DNA from: Melaminivora alkalimesophila
GTDB taxonomy: Bacteria; Pseudomonadota; Gammaproteobacteria; Burkholderiales; Burkholderiaceae_C
Assembly (NCBI RefSeq): GCF_000282995.1
Contig: NZ_ALEE01000783.1
Coordinates: forward strand, 1 to 6,536
Length of the DNA stretch: 6,536 nucleotides
Direction: 5' to 3'
Under the pieces are notes generated by a model. That model was not told the DNA's origin, did no database searches, and saw only the letters and a program-made list of their open reading frames with translations. Positions 1-6,536 of this stretch are shown in pieces (position 1 is the first letter of the stretch; the number at the start of each line of letters is the position of its first letter). The translations under genes were made by a program, and so were the position numbers.

Positions 1-129
1 GGCGGTCTTGGCCGGCGGCGACTTCTGGCGCGGCGCGGCATGCACCGTTGGAACCGACAGGGCTGCCGCGAGGACGGACAGGCCCAGCACGCGGGCCAGG
101 CGGGAGGCGATGCGGGGGCGCAGAGGCAT
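1..129 (-). CDS. N-terminus of an exported protein (partial, possibly an S11-family D-Ala-D-Ala peptidase)
   Basis: Only the first 43 codons are inside the window; the frame is open to the left edge. The start is the ATG at 129-127, chosen because a GGAG ribosome binding site (plus-strand positions 136-139) lies 6 nt upstream. The N-terminus looks like a Sec signal peptide: a basic n-region (MPLRPRIASRLAR), a hydrophobic core (VLGLSVLAAALSV) and a V-H-A cleavage site near residue 30, followed by a Pro/Lys-rich stretch (APRQKSPPAKTA). The product is therefore probably periplasmic or envelope-associated. No catalytic domain is visible. From memory, a D-alanyl-D-alanine endopeptidase/carboxypeptidase gene often follows leuA in Comamonadaceae, so that is the best guess, but nothing in these 43 residues proves it. 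It is separated from leuA by a terminator and a candidate promoter, so it is probably a separate transcript. Confidence 0.7.
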   Translation of the reverse strand, partial: MPLRPRIASRLARVLGLSVLAAALSVPTVHAAPRQKSPPAKTA

Positions 130-159
130 CAGTGGCTCCAAACGAAAAAACTGTGCGCG

Positions 160-188
160 AGTGTACAGAAGCCGAAAAAGCCGCACAA
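160..188 (-). promoter_or_regulatory. Candidate sigma-70 promoter for the exported-protein gene
   Basis: On the minus strand a TACACT -10-like hexamer (160-165) lies 17 nt downstream of a TTGTGC -35-like hexamer (183-188). Transcription would start near 152 and give a roughly 20-nt 5' UTR ending in the GGAG site before the ATG at 129. The -35 element falls inside the 3' arm of the leuA terminator. The hexamers are only partial matches to consensus, so this is a position-based inference. Confidence 0.35.
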
Positions 189-208
189 GATCAACACCTT
201 GCGCGGCT
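175..208 (-). terminator. Intrinsic terminator after leuA
   Basis: On the minus strand AGCCGCGCAAG (208-198) pairs with CTTGTGCGGCT (189-179) around an 8-nt loop. This gives an 11-bp stem with a single G-U pair. It is followed directly by a T-run (178-175, continuing the terminal T of the stem). It starts 37 nt after the leuA stop codon and is a classical Rho-independent terminator. There is no T-run in the opposite direction, so it should act only on leuA transcripts. Confidence 0.9.
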
Positions 209-245
209 CAGTTTATAGGCTTTCTGAACTTGCGGACAGCGCTTT

Positions 246-1784
246 TCAGCCCTGGGCCGGCACCCGCTCTCCCTTGTGTTGCAGCTTGTTCAGCGCGCTC
301 AGGTAGGCCTTGGCGGAGGCCACCACGATGTCCGGGTCGGCGCCCACGCCGTTGACCACGCGCCCGGCGCTCTGCAGCCGCACCGTCACCTCGCCCTGGC
401 TCTCGGTGGAGCCGCTGATGGCATTGACCGAATACAGCACCATTTCCGCGCCGCTGGCCACGTGCGCCTCGATGGCCTTGAGCGAGGCATCCACCGGTCC
501 GTTGCCCTGCGCTCGGCTGCGCACCTCGCGCCCGTCGCAAGTGAACACGATCTCCGCGTGGGGCTGCTCGCCGGTCTCGCTGCGCTGCGACAGCGACACG
601 AAACCGAAGCGCTCCTTGTCGCCACTGAGGCTCTCGTCGTTGACGAGCGCCAGGATGTCCTCGTCGTAGATCTCGCTCTTCCTGTCGGCCAGTTCCTTGA
701 AGCGGGCAAACGCCGCGTTGATCTCTGCCTCGCTGTCGAGCTCCACGCCCAGCTCCTGCAGGCGCTGCTTGAAGGCGTTGCGGCCCGAGAGCTTGCCCAG
801 CACGATCTTGTTGGCGCTCCAGCCCACGTCTTCGGCGCGCATGATCTCGTAGGTGTCGCGCGCCTTGAGCACGCCGTCCTGGTGGATGCCCGAAGCATGG
901 GCGAAGGCGTTGGCGCCGACCACCGCCTTGTTCGGCTGGACGATGAAGCCGGTGATCTGGCTGACCATGCGGCTGGCGGCGACGATGTGCTGCGTGTCGA
1001 TGTTGACGTCGAGGCCGAAGTAGTCCTTGCGCGTCTTCACGGCCATGACCACCTCCTCCAGCGAGCAGTTGCCGGCGCGCTCGCCCAGGCCGTTGATGGT
1101 GCACTCCACCTGGCGGGCGCCGCCGATCTTCACGCCGGCCAGCGAGTTCGCCACTGCCATTCCCAGGTCGTTGTGGCAGTGCACGCTCCAGACCGCCTTG
1201 TCGCTGTTCGGAATGCGCTCGCGCAGGTTCTTGATGAAGTTGCCGTACAGCTCGGGCACGGCGTAGCCGACGGTGTCGGGCACGTTGATGGTGGTCGCGC
1301 CCTCGGCGATCACGGCCTCGATGACGCGGCACAGGAAGTCCGGGTCGCTGCGGTAGCCGTCCTCCGGGCTGAACTCGATGTCGCCGATCAGGTTGCGCGC
1401 GAAGCGCACCGACTGCCTCGCCTGCTCCAGCACCTGCTCGGGCGTCATGCGCAGCTTCTTTTCCATGTGCAGCGCGCTGGTGGCAATGAAGGTGTGGATG
1501 CGGGCGCGGTGGGCGTCCTTCAGGGCCTCGGCGGCGCGCGCGATGTCGCGGTCGTTGGCGCGCGCGAGCGAGCAGATGGTCGAATCCTTCACGGCGCGGG
1601 CGATCGCCTGCACGCACTCGAAGTCACCGTTGGAGCTGGCGGCGAAGCCGGCCTCGATCACGTCGACCTTCAGGCGCTCGAGCTGGCGCGCGATGCGCAG
1701 CTTCTCGTCGCGCGTCATGGAGGCGCCGGGTGACTGCTCGCCGTCGCGCAAGGTGGTGTCGAAGATGATGAGTTGGTCTGCCAT
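246..1784 (-). CDS. leuA: 2-isopropylmalate synthase (LeuA), class I
   Basis: This enzyme condenses acetyl-CoA with 2-ketoisovalerate to 2-isopropylmalate, the committed step of leucine synthesis in the cytoplasm. The protein is 512 residues, the usual length for the bacterial class I enzyme. The N-terminal TIM-barrel domain carries the first signature LRDGEQSPG (residues 12-20, with R13 and metal-binding D14), the HCHND metal site (H202, H204), the NGLGERAGN stretch (231-239) and the ASGIHQDG motif (297-304). From about residue 390 the C-terminal regulatory domain follows, ending in the conserved [19 protein letters not shown] stretch; this domain normally binds leucine for feedback inhibition. 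The start is the ATG at 1784-1782, because AGGAG (1791-1795) lies 6 nt upstream and the protein then begins [15 protein letters not shown] as in relatives; an in-frame ATG at 1841 would start inside the attenuator tail. The upstream leucine-rich leader peptide argues for leucine synthesis rather than homocitrate or citramalate synthesis. Confidence 0.97.
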   Translation of the reverse strand: MADQLIIFDTTLRDGEQSPGASMTRDEKLRIARQLERLKVDVIEAGFAASSNGDFECVQAIARAVKDSTICSLARANDRDIARAAEALKDAHRARIHTFIATSALHMEKKLRMTPEQVLEQARQSVRFARNLIGDIEFSPEDGYRSDPDFLCRVIEAVIAEGATTINVPDTVGYAVPELYGNFIKNLRERIPNSDKAVWSVHCHNDLGMAVANSLAGVKIGGARQVECTINGLGERAGNCSLEEVVMAVKTRKDYFGLDVNIDTQHIVAASRMVSQITGFIVQPNKAVVGANAFAHASGIHQDGVLKARDTYEIMRAEDVGWSANKIVLGKLSGRNAFKQRLQELGVELDSEAEINAAFARFKELADRKSEIYDEDILALVNDESLSGDKERFGFVSLSQRSETGEQPHAEIVFTCDGREVRSRAQGNGPVDASLKAIEAHVASGAEMVLYSVNAISGSTESQGEVTVRLQSAGRVVNGVGADPDIVVASAKAYLSALNKLQHKGERVPAQG

Positions 1785-1843
1785 GGTGTGCTCCTGTACC
1801 GGTGGTGGGTGGAACCCGCAACTTGGAAAAATGTCCGGCACTC

Positions 1844-1880
1844 AAGACAAAAGGCCCGTTGCGGGTGCATACGGGCCTTT
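1844..1880 (-). terminator. leuA attenuator terminator hairpin
   Basis: On the minus strand AAAGGCCCGT (1880-1871) and ACGGGCCTTT (1859-1850) form a perfect 10-bp stem with an 11-nt loop. The 3' arm runs into a T-rich tail (TTTTGTCTT, 1852-1844). It lies 26 nt after the leader-peptide stop codon and about 60 nt before the leuA ATG, the arrangement expected of the terminator form of an amino-acid attenuator. It could also serve as a terminator for any read-through from pssA. Confidence 0.88.
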
Positions 1881-1923
1881 GGAAGGAAAAAGCGTGCGCG
1901 CGCGCTCTACCGACTCCGCCCGT
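1871..1923 (-). promoter_or_regulatory. Candidate antiterminator pairing in the leuA leader
   Basis: ACGGGC within leader codons 13-15 (1923-1918) is exactly complementary to GCCCGT (1876-1871) in the 5' arm of the terminator. After a 4-nt bulge, GGAG (1917-1914) can pair with TTCC (1884-1881), adding three Watson-Crick pairs and one G-U. Forming this pairing would prevent the terminator stem. The same leader segment can instead be held in local folds upstream, for example CTCC (1928-1925) with GGAG (1917-1914), or GCCC (1948-1945) with GGGC (1921-1918). A ribosome stalled on the leucine codons would block the GCCC fold. This is inferred by reading complementarity; no folding energy was calculated. 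Confidence 0.7.
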
Positions 1924-1960
1924 GGGGAGCTAGCAGTAGGGACAGGGCACGAAAGTCCAT
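1907..1960 (-). CDS. leuL: leuA leader peptide (attenuation sensor)
   Basis: This 17-codon reading frame encodes MDFRALSLLLAPHGRSR and ends in TAG. Codons 6-10 read CTG TCC CTA CTG CTA, so four of five consecutive codons are leucine, and two are CTA, a codon expected to be rare in such a GC-rich genome. It lies between pssA and leuA, directly before an antiterminator/terminator pair. The spacing fits attenuation: a ribosome stalled near codon 8 would leave codons 13-15 free to pair with the terminator 5' arm, while one that reaches the stop codon would cover them. The peptide is a sensor and is unlikely to have another function. There is no Shine-Dalgarno sequence upstream of the ATG (the preceding bases read CATTTTCGCGC), and a -10-like element ends only 7 nt before it, so translation may start on a leaderless RNA. 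The symbol leuL is used by analogy with enterobacterial leucine leaders. Confidence 0.85.
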   Translation of the reverse strand: MDFRALSLLLAPHGRSR

Positions 1961-1967
1961 GCGCGAA

Positions 1968-1998
1968 AATGTAGCACAGTTGCCGGCCGCGTGGTCAG
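1968..1998 (-). promoter_or_regulatory. Candidate leuA leader promoter
   Basis: On the minus strand TGC followed by TACATT (TACATT at 1973-1968) resembles an extended -10 element. A weak -35-like CTGACC (1998-1993) lies 19 nt upstream and overlaps the pssA stop codon. Transcription starting 7-8 nt downstream of the -10 would begin at or next to the ATG of the leader peptide (1960). The assignment rests on hexamer similarity and position only. Confidence 0.4.
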
Positions 1999-2825
1999 TC
2001 GTGCAAGCCGCGCTCGTCGGGTTCGTCGGTGGAGGTGCTGATGACGCTGGTGTGCTGGCCACGCGACTTGCGCCATCCATACACCACGTAGCCCGACAGA
2101 CCGTAGAGCACGAACACACCGAACAGCACGCTGGGCGGGTCGATGTTGACCACGGCAATCGCCAGCGCGATCGCCACGATGACGATGAAGGGCACGCTTT
2201 TTTTCAGCTGCACGTCCTTGAAGCTGTAGAACGGCACGTTGGTCACCATGGTCAGGCCCGCGTACAGCGTGAAGCCGAACGTCAGCCAGGTGATCGCCGT
2301 CCAGGACAGCCAGCCGTCCGCGCCCGGACGCACCCCGGCGTCCGTCAGCAGCCAGATGAAGCCCGCGACCAGCGCGGCCGCGGCGGGCGACGGCAGGCCC
2401 TGGAAGTAGCGCTTGTCCACCACCCCGGTGTTGACGTTGAAGCGCGCCAGCCGCAGCGCCGCGCACGAGCAGTAGACGAAGGCCGCGATCCAGCCCCAGC
2501 GGCCCAGGCCCTGCAGCGCCCATATGTAGGCGATCAGCGCCGGCGCGGCGCCGAAGGAGACCATGTCGGAGAGCGAATCCATCTGCTCGCCAAAGGCGCT
2601 CTGCGTGTTGGTCATGCGCGCGACGCGCCCGTCCAGGCTGTCGAGCACCATCGCGAAGAAGATGCCGCCGGCCGCCAGGTCGAACTGCCCGTCCACGGCC
2701 ATGACGATGGCGTAGAAGCCCCCGAACAGCGCGGCCAGGGTGAACAGGTTGGGCAGGATGTAGATGCCCTTGCGGCGCTTGCGCACCAGGATGCCGGGCA
2801 CTTGCGCCGGCTCGCCTTCATGCAT
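1995..2825 (-). CDS. pssA: CDP-diacylglycerol--serine O-phosphatidyltransferase (PssA), membrane type
   Basis: The enzyme transfers a phosphatidyl group from CDP-diacylglycerol to L-serine, making phosphatidylserine at the inner membrane, the precursor of phosphatidylethanolamine. The CDP-alcohol phosphotransferase signature is complete: DGRVAR at residues 65-70, G79, D83 and D87, with D62 just before. This is the integral-membrane family, unlike the phospholipase-D-like PssA of E. coli. Several hydrophobic segments are visible (about residues 24-44, 94-106, 111-127, 148-163, 176-195, 211-228 and 232-250), with a basic N-terminus (RKRRK) and a polar C-terminal tail. I chose the ATG at 2825 (276 residues) because AGGA lies about 8 nt upstream. 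An in-frame ATG at 2870 would add 15 residues but has no ribosome binding site. It follows the ilvC terminator, so it probably has its own promoter; a TACACT box near 2915 is the only candidate and is weak. In many Burkholderiales, from memory, psd lies between ilvC and pssA; it is absent here. Confidence 0.95.
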   Translation of the reverse strand: MHEGEPAQVPGILVRKRRKGIYILPNLFTLAALFGGFYAIVMAVDGQFDLAAGGIFFAMVLDSLDGRVARMTNTQSAFGEQMDSLSDMVSFGAAPALIAYIWALQGLGRWGWIAAFVYCSCAALRLARFNVNTGVVDKRYFQGLPSPAAAALVAGFIWLLTDAGVRPGADGWLSWTAITWLTFGFTLYAGLTMVTNVPFYSFKDVQLKKSVPFIVIVAIALAIAVVNIDPPSVLFGVFVLYGLSGYVVYGWRKSRGQHTSVISTSTDEPDERGLHD

Positions 2826-2936
2826 GAAAAATATCCTCGATCGCGCGCCCCGCCGGTGGCGGTCAGACATGGGGGTTCATTGGAGCGGCCGCACGGCGGC
2901 GGCAGGCTCCGCAGTGTAGCCGCTGGCGGGGCACGC

Positions 2937-2960
2937 AAAAAAGGCCACCGCGGTGGCCTT
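2937..2960 (-). terminator. Intrinsic terminator of the ilvBHC unit
   Basis: Positions 2941-2960 are a perfect 20-bp palindrome with arms AAGGCCACCG and CGGTGGCCTT. On the minus strand it runs straight into six T residues (2942-2937), the pattern of a Rho-independent terminator acting on transcripts from ilvC. The opposite strand has no T-run after the stem. It starts 43 nt after the ilvC stop codon. Confidence 0.92.
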
Positions 2961-2994
2961 CGCGAAGCGTGCGGCGCGGCCCGCGGGCCGCGCC
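2958..2994. repeat. Two further inverted repeats between ilvC and its terminator
   Basis: GGCGCGGCCC (2973-2982) and GGGCCGCGCC (2985-2994) form a perfect 22-bp palindrome of pure G and C, beginning 8 nt after the ilvC stop codon. CTTCGCGAAG (2958-2967) is a second, 10-bp palindrome that overlaps the base of the terminator palindrome. Neither has a T-run of its own. In RNA the longer one would form a very stable hairpin at the 3' end of the ilvC message, possibly protecting it from exonucleases. That role is inferred. Confidence 0.7.
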
Positions 2995-3002
2995 CTGCGC
3001 CC

Positions 3003-4572
<1,570 letters not shown>

Positions 4573-4591
4573 GGGTACGGATTCCTCTTTT

Positions 4592-4721
4592 TGCGACGAC
4601 AGCACGATCAACAAGTGGTCGCAGAAAACTGTCGTTTTTCGCTGCCCTCCCCTGGCGCCGGTAAGCGCCAGGCTCGGCAGGCAATAGATTCGTCGTTGGG
4701 AGGGTGCTGCCCGAAGGCAGC
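4592..4721 (-). promoter_or_regulatory. Structured ilvB-ilvH spacer, candidate cis-regulatory RNA (possible ilvH motif)
   Basis: Several inverted repeats are visible in the 189-nt spacer, in transcript order. First, GCTGCC-TTCG-GGCAGC (4721-4706) is a 6-bp stem closed by a stable cUUCGg tetraloop. Second, CCTGGCGC (4672-4665) with GCGCCAGG (4658-4651) is an 8-bp stem with a 6-nt loop, flanked by an outer CTGCC/GGCAG pair (4680-4676 with 4646-4642). Third, ACGACAG (4635-4629) with CTGTCGT (4602-4596) is a 7-bp stem just upstream of the ilvH ribosome binding site; its 3' arm region can alternatively pair TGCGAC (4623-4618) with GTCGCA (4597-4592). None has a T-run, so control of translation or RNA stability is more likely than termination. 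I recall a conserved 'ilvH RNA motif' reported upstream of ilvH in beta-proteobacteria; position and lineage match, but I could not compare the consensus structure. Confidence 0.55.
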
Positions 4722-4761
4722 GTGGAGGCGCGGGCGGCACGGCGGCTGCCCGGCGCGCGGC

Positions 4762-6536
4762 TCAGAGGTCTTCCGACCCGAGCAGCATCTCGGTGATGCC
4801 CTTGCCGGCCTGCACCATCGGGAACACGTTCTCGGTGGGGTCGGTGCGGAAATCCATGAAGACCGTGCGATCCTTGAGCTTGCGCGCCTCGCGCAAAGCG
4901 GGCTCGACGTCCTGCGGGCGCTCGATCAGCATGCCCACGTGGCCGAAGGCCTCGGCAAGCTTCACGAAATTCGGCAGCGCGTCCATGTAGCTGTGGCTGT
5001 AGCGGCCGGAGTACTCGATCTCCTGCCACTGGCGCACCATGCCGAGATACCGGTTGTTCAGCGACACGATCTTGATGGGCGTGTTGTACTGCAGGCAGGT
5101 GGACAGCTCCTGGATGTTCATCTGCACCGAACCCTCGCCGGTGATGCAGAAGACTTCCGACTCGGGCTTGGCCAGCTTGATGCCCATGGCGTAGGGGATG
5201 CCCACGCCCATGGTGCCCAGGCCGCCCGAGTTGATCCAGCGCCGCGGCTCGTCGAACTTGTAGAACTGCGCAGCCCACATCTGGTGCTGGCCCACGTCGG
5301 AAGTGATGTAGGCGTCCGCGTCGCGTGTCATGTTCCACAGCGTCTCGACCACATACTGGGGCTTGATGACTTCGGTGTTGCCGCGGTCGTACTTCAGACA
5401 GTCGCGGCTGCGCCACGCCTCGATCTGCTCCCACCAGGCGGCCAGTGCGCCGGCGTCCGGGCGCGTGGTGGTTTCGCGGAGCATGGAGATCAGCTCGGAG
5501 AGCACGTCCTTGACGTCGCCGACGATCGGGATGTCCACCTTCACCCGCTTGGAAATCGACGAGGGGTCGATGTCGATGTGGATGATCTTGCGGTCGTTCT
5601 GCGCGAAATGCTTGGGGTTGCCGATCACCCGGTCATCGAAGCGCGCGCCCACGGCCAGCAGCACGTCGCAGTTCTGCATGGCGTTGTTCGCCTCGATGGT
5701 GCCGTGCATGCCCAGCATGCCCAGGAAGCGCCGGTCGGTGGCCGGGAAGGCGCCCAGACCCATCAGCGTGTTGGTCACCGGAAAGCCCAGCATGTCCACC
5801 AGCGTGCGCAGCTCCTCGGTGGCATTGCCCAGCAGGATGCCGCCGCCGGTGTAGATGTAGGGGCGCTTGGCCGACAGCAGAAGCGCCAGCGCCTTGCGGA
5901 TCTGGCCGGCGTGGCCCTTCCGGACCGGGTTGTAGGAGCGCATCTCCACGCTCTCGGGGTAGCCGTGCCAGGGGGTCTTGCGAAAGGACACGTCCTTCGG
6001 AACGTCGACCACCACCGGGCCGGGGCGGCCGGTGCGGGCGATGTGGAAGGCCTTCTTCATGGTCGCCGCCAGCTCGCGCACGTCCTTGACCAGGAAGTTG
6101 TGCTTGACGATGGGGCGCGTGATGCCGACGGTGTCGCACTCCTGGAAGGCGTCCAGTCCGATCGCGGGCGTGGGCACCTGGCCCGCGATGATGACCATGG
6201 GAATGGAGTCCATGTAGGCCGTCGCGATGCCCGTGACCGCGTTGGTCAGGCCCGGGCCGGAAGTCACCAGCGCCACGCCCACGTCGCCCGTGGCGCGCGC
6301 GTAGCCGTCGGCGGCATGCACCGCCGCCTGCTCGTGGCGCACCAGCACGTGCTGGATGGTTTCCTGCTTGTAGAGCGCGTCGTAGATGTAGAGCACGGCC
6401 CCGCCGGGGTAGCCCCACATGTATTGCACGCCCTCGGCCTGCAGCGCCTTGACGAGCACTTCGGCGCCCATCAGCTCGATCGGGGCGGCGGGGGAGGAAT
6501 CGGGGGGGACGGCGCCGCGGGCGGCAGCGGCTGGCG
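4762..6536 (-). CDS. ilvB: Acetolactate synthase large (catalytic) subunit, 5'-partial
   Basis: This is the thiamine-diphosphate- and FAD-dependent catalytic subunit of acetohydroxyacid synthase. It makes 2-acetolactate or 2-aceto-2-hydroxybutyrate, the first shared step of branched-chain amino-acid synthesis. Numbering from the ATG at 6471, GYPGG is at 20-24, the catalytic glutamate is E47 in RHEQAAVHAADGYARATG, the FQECD loop is at 109-113, the central FAD/Rossmann domain spans about 185-340, and the thiamine-binding domain has GEGS at 445-448 with the LNN end of the motif at 471-473. The usual GDG is GEG here. The C-terminus is LLGSEDL. The frame stays open for 21 more codons to the window edge, encoding a Pro/Ala-rich segment ending APIEL. 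The ATG at 6471 lacks a good ribosome binding site, and starting there would trim the domain's N-terminus, so the true start is probably outside the window. At least 590 residues are visible. The symbol ilvI would be an equally fair name. Confidence 0.96.
   Translation of the reverse strand, partial: PAAAARGAVPPDSSPAAPIELMGAEVLVKALQAEGVQYMWGYPGGAVLYIYDALYKQETIQHVLVRHEQAAVHAADGYARATGDVGVALVTSGPGLTNAVTGIATAYMDSIPMVIIAGQVPTPAIGLDAFQECDTVGITRPIVKHNFLVKDVRELAATMKKAFHIARTGRPGPVVVDVPKDVSFRKTPWHGYPESVEMRSYNPVRKGHAGQIRKALALLLSAKRPYIYTGGGILLGNATEELRTLVDMLGFPVTNTLMGLGAFPATDRRFLGMLGMHGTIEANNAMQNCDVLLAVGARFDDRVIGNPKHFAQNDRKIIHIDIDPSSISKRVKVDIPIVGDVKDVLSELISMLRETTTRPDAGALAAWWEQIEAWRSRDCLKYDRGNTEVIKPQYVVETLWNMTRDADAYITSDVGQHQMWAAQFYKFDEPRRWINSGGLGTMGVGIPYAMGIKLAKPESEVFCITGEGSVQMNIQELSTCLQYNTPIKIVSLNNRYLGMVRQWQEIEYSGRYSHSYMDALPNFVKLAEAFGHVGMLIERPQDVEPALREARKLKDRTVFMDFRTDPTENVFPMVQAGKGITEMLLGSEDL

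Noticed and set aside
276..1733. A plus-strand open frame of 485 codons opposite leuA
   Set aside because: It mirrors leuA codons, has biased composition (Val, Ala, His, Asp) and no recognisable family; leuA itself is certain.
1785..1841. Alternative leuA start at 1841
   Set aside because: It would start within the tail of the attenuator terminator and add 19 residues without family resemblance; the ATG at 1784 has a near-ideal AGGAG.
1961..2158. Longer upstream version of the leader frame (83 codons)
   Set aside because: Most of it overlaps pssA in another frame; only the last 17 codons have the leucine run and the attenuator spacing.
2850..2862. Short inverted repeat CCGCC/GGCGG upstream of pssA
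   Set aside because: Five base pairs with a 3-nt loop are expected by chance in DNA this GC-rich, and nothing ties it to a function.
2826..2870. Alternative pssA start at 2870, adding 15 residues
   Set aside because: No Shine-Dalgarno sequence precedes it, whereas the ATG at 2825 has AGGA at a suitable distance.
4573..4740. In-frame N-terminal extension of IlvH from an ATG at 4740
   Set aside because: The extra 56 residues do not resemble IlvH, which starts MKHIIAVL; a ribosome binding site precedes 4572 and the region is better explained as structured RNA.

Overview
The window is chromosomal DNA from a high-GC beta-proteobacterium, most likely a Burkholderiales of the Comamonadaceae type. 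That placement rests on remembered resemblance of the proteins (IlvB with a Pro/Ala-rich N-terminal extension and the ending LLGSEDL, class I IlvC, IlvH, CDP-alcohol-transferase-type PssA, class I LeuA) and on the gene order; it was not checked by a search. Every real gene lies on the minus strand, so transcription runs from high to low coordinates.

In transcription order: ilvB (acetolactate synthase large subunit, 5' end beyond the window edge, ends at 4762); a 189-nt spacer rich in inverted repeats (4573-4761); ilvH (4572-4081); a 61-nt spacer with a small hairpin and T-run; ilvC (4019-3003); a block of inverted repeats that includes a strong intrinsic terminator (2994-2937); pssA (2825-1995); a transcription-attenuation leader with a 17-codon leucine-rich leader peptide (1960-1907) and a terminator hairpin (1880-1844); leuA (1784-246); an intrinsic terminator (208-175); and the first 43 codons of an exported protein (129-1) that runs off the left edge. 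No tRNA, rRNA, CRISPR array or mobile element was seen.

IlvB and IlvH form acetohydroxyacid synthase, and IlvC carries out the next step of valine, leucine and isoleucine synthesis. LeuA takes the last valine precursor, 2-ketoisovalerate, into leucine synthesis. pssA is a phospholipid gene lying between the two amino-acid units. The ilvBHC unit appears closed by its own terminator, and leuA has its own leucine-sensing leader, so the shared pathway looks split into separately controlled transcripts.

The window is mostly conserved core metabolism. The parts worth a second look are non-coding: the leuA attenuator, whose leader peptide has no visible ribosome binding site and may be translated from a leaderless transcript, and the ilvB-ilvH spacer, whose hairpins have mutually exclusive partners and sit where a beta-proteobacterial 'ilvH RNA motif' has been reported.
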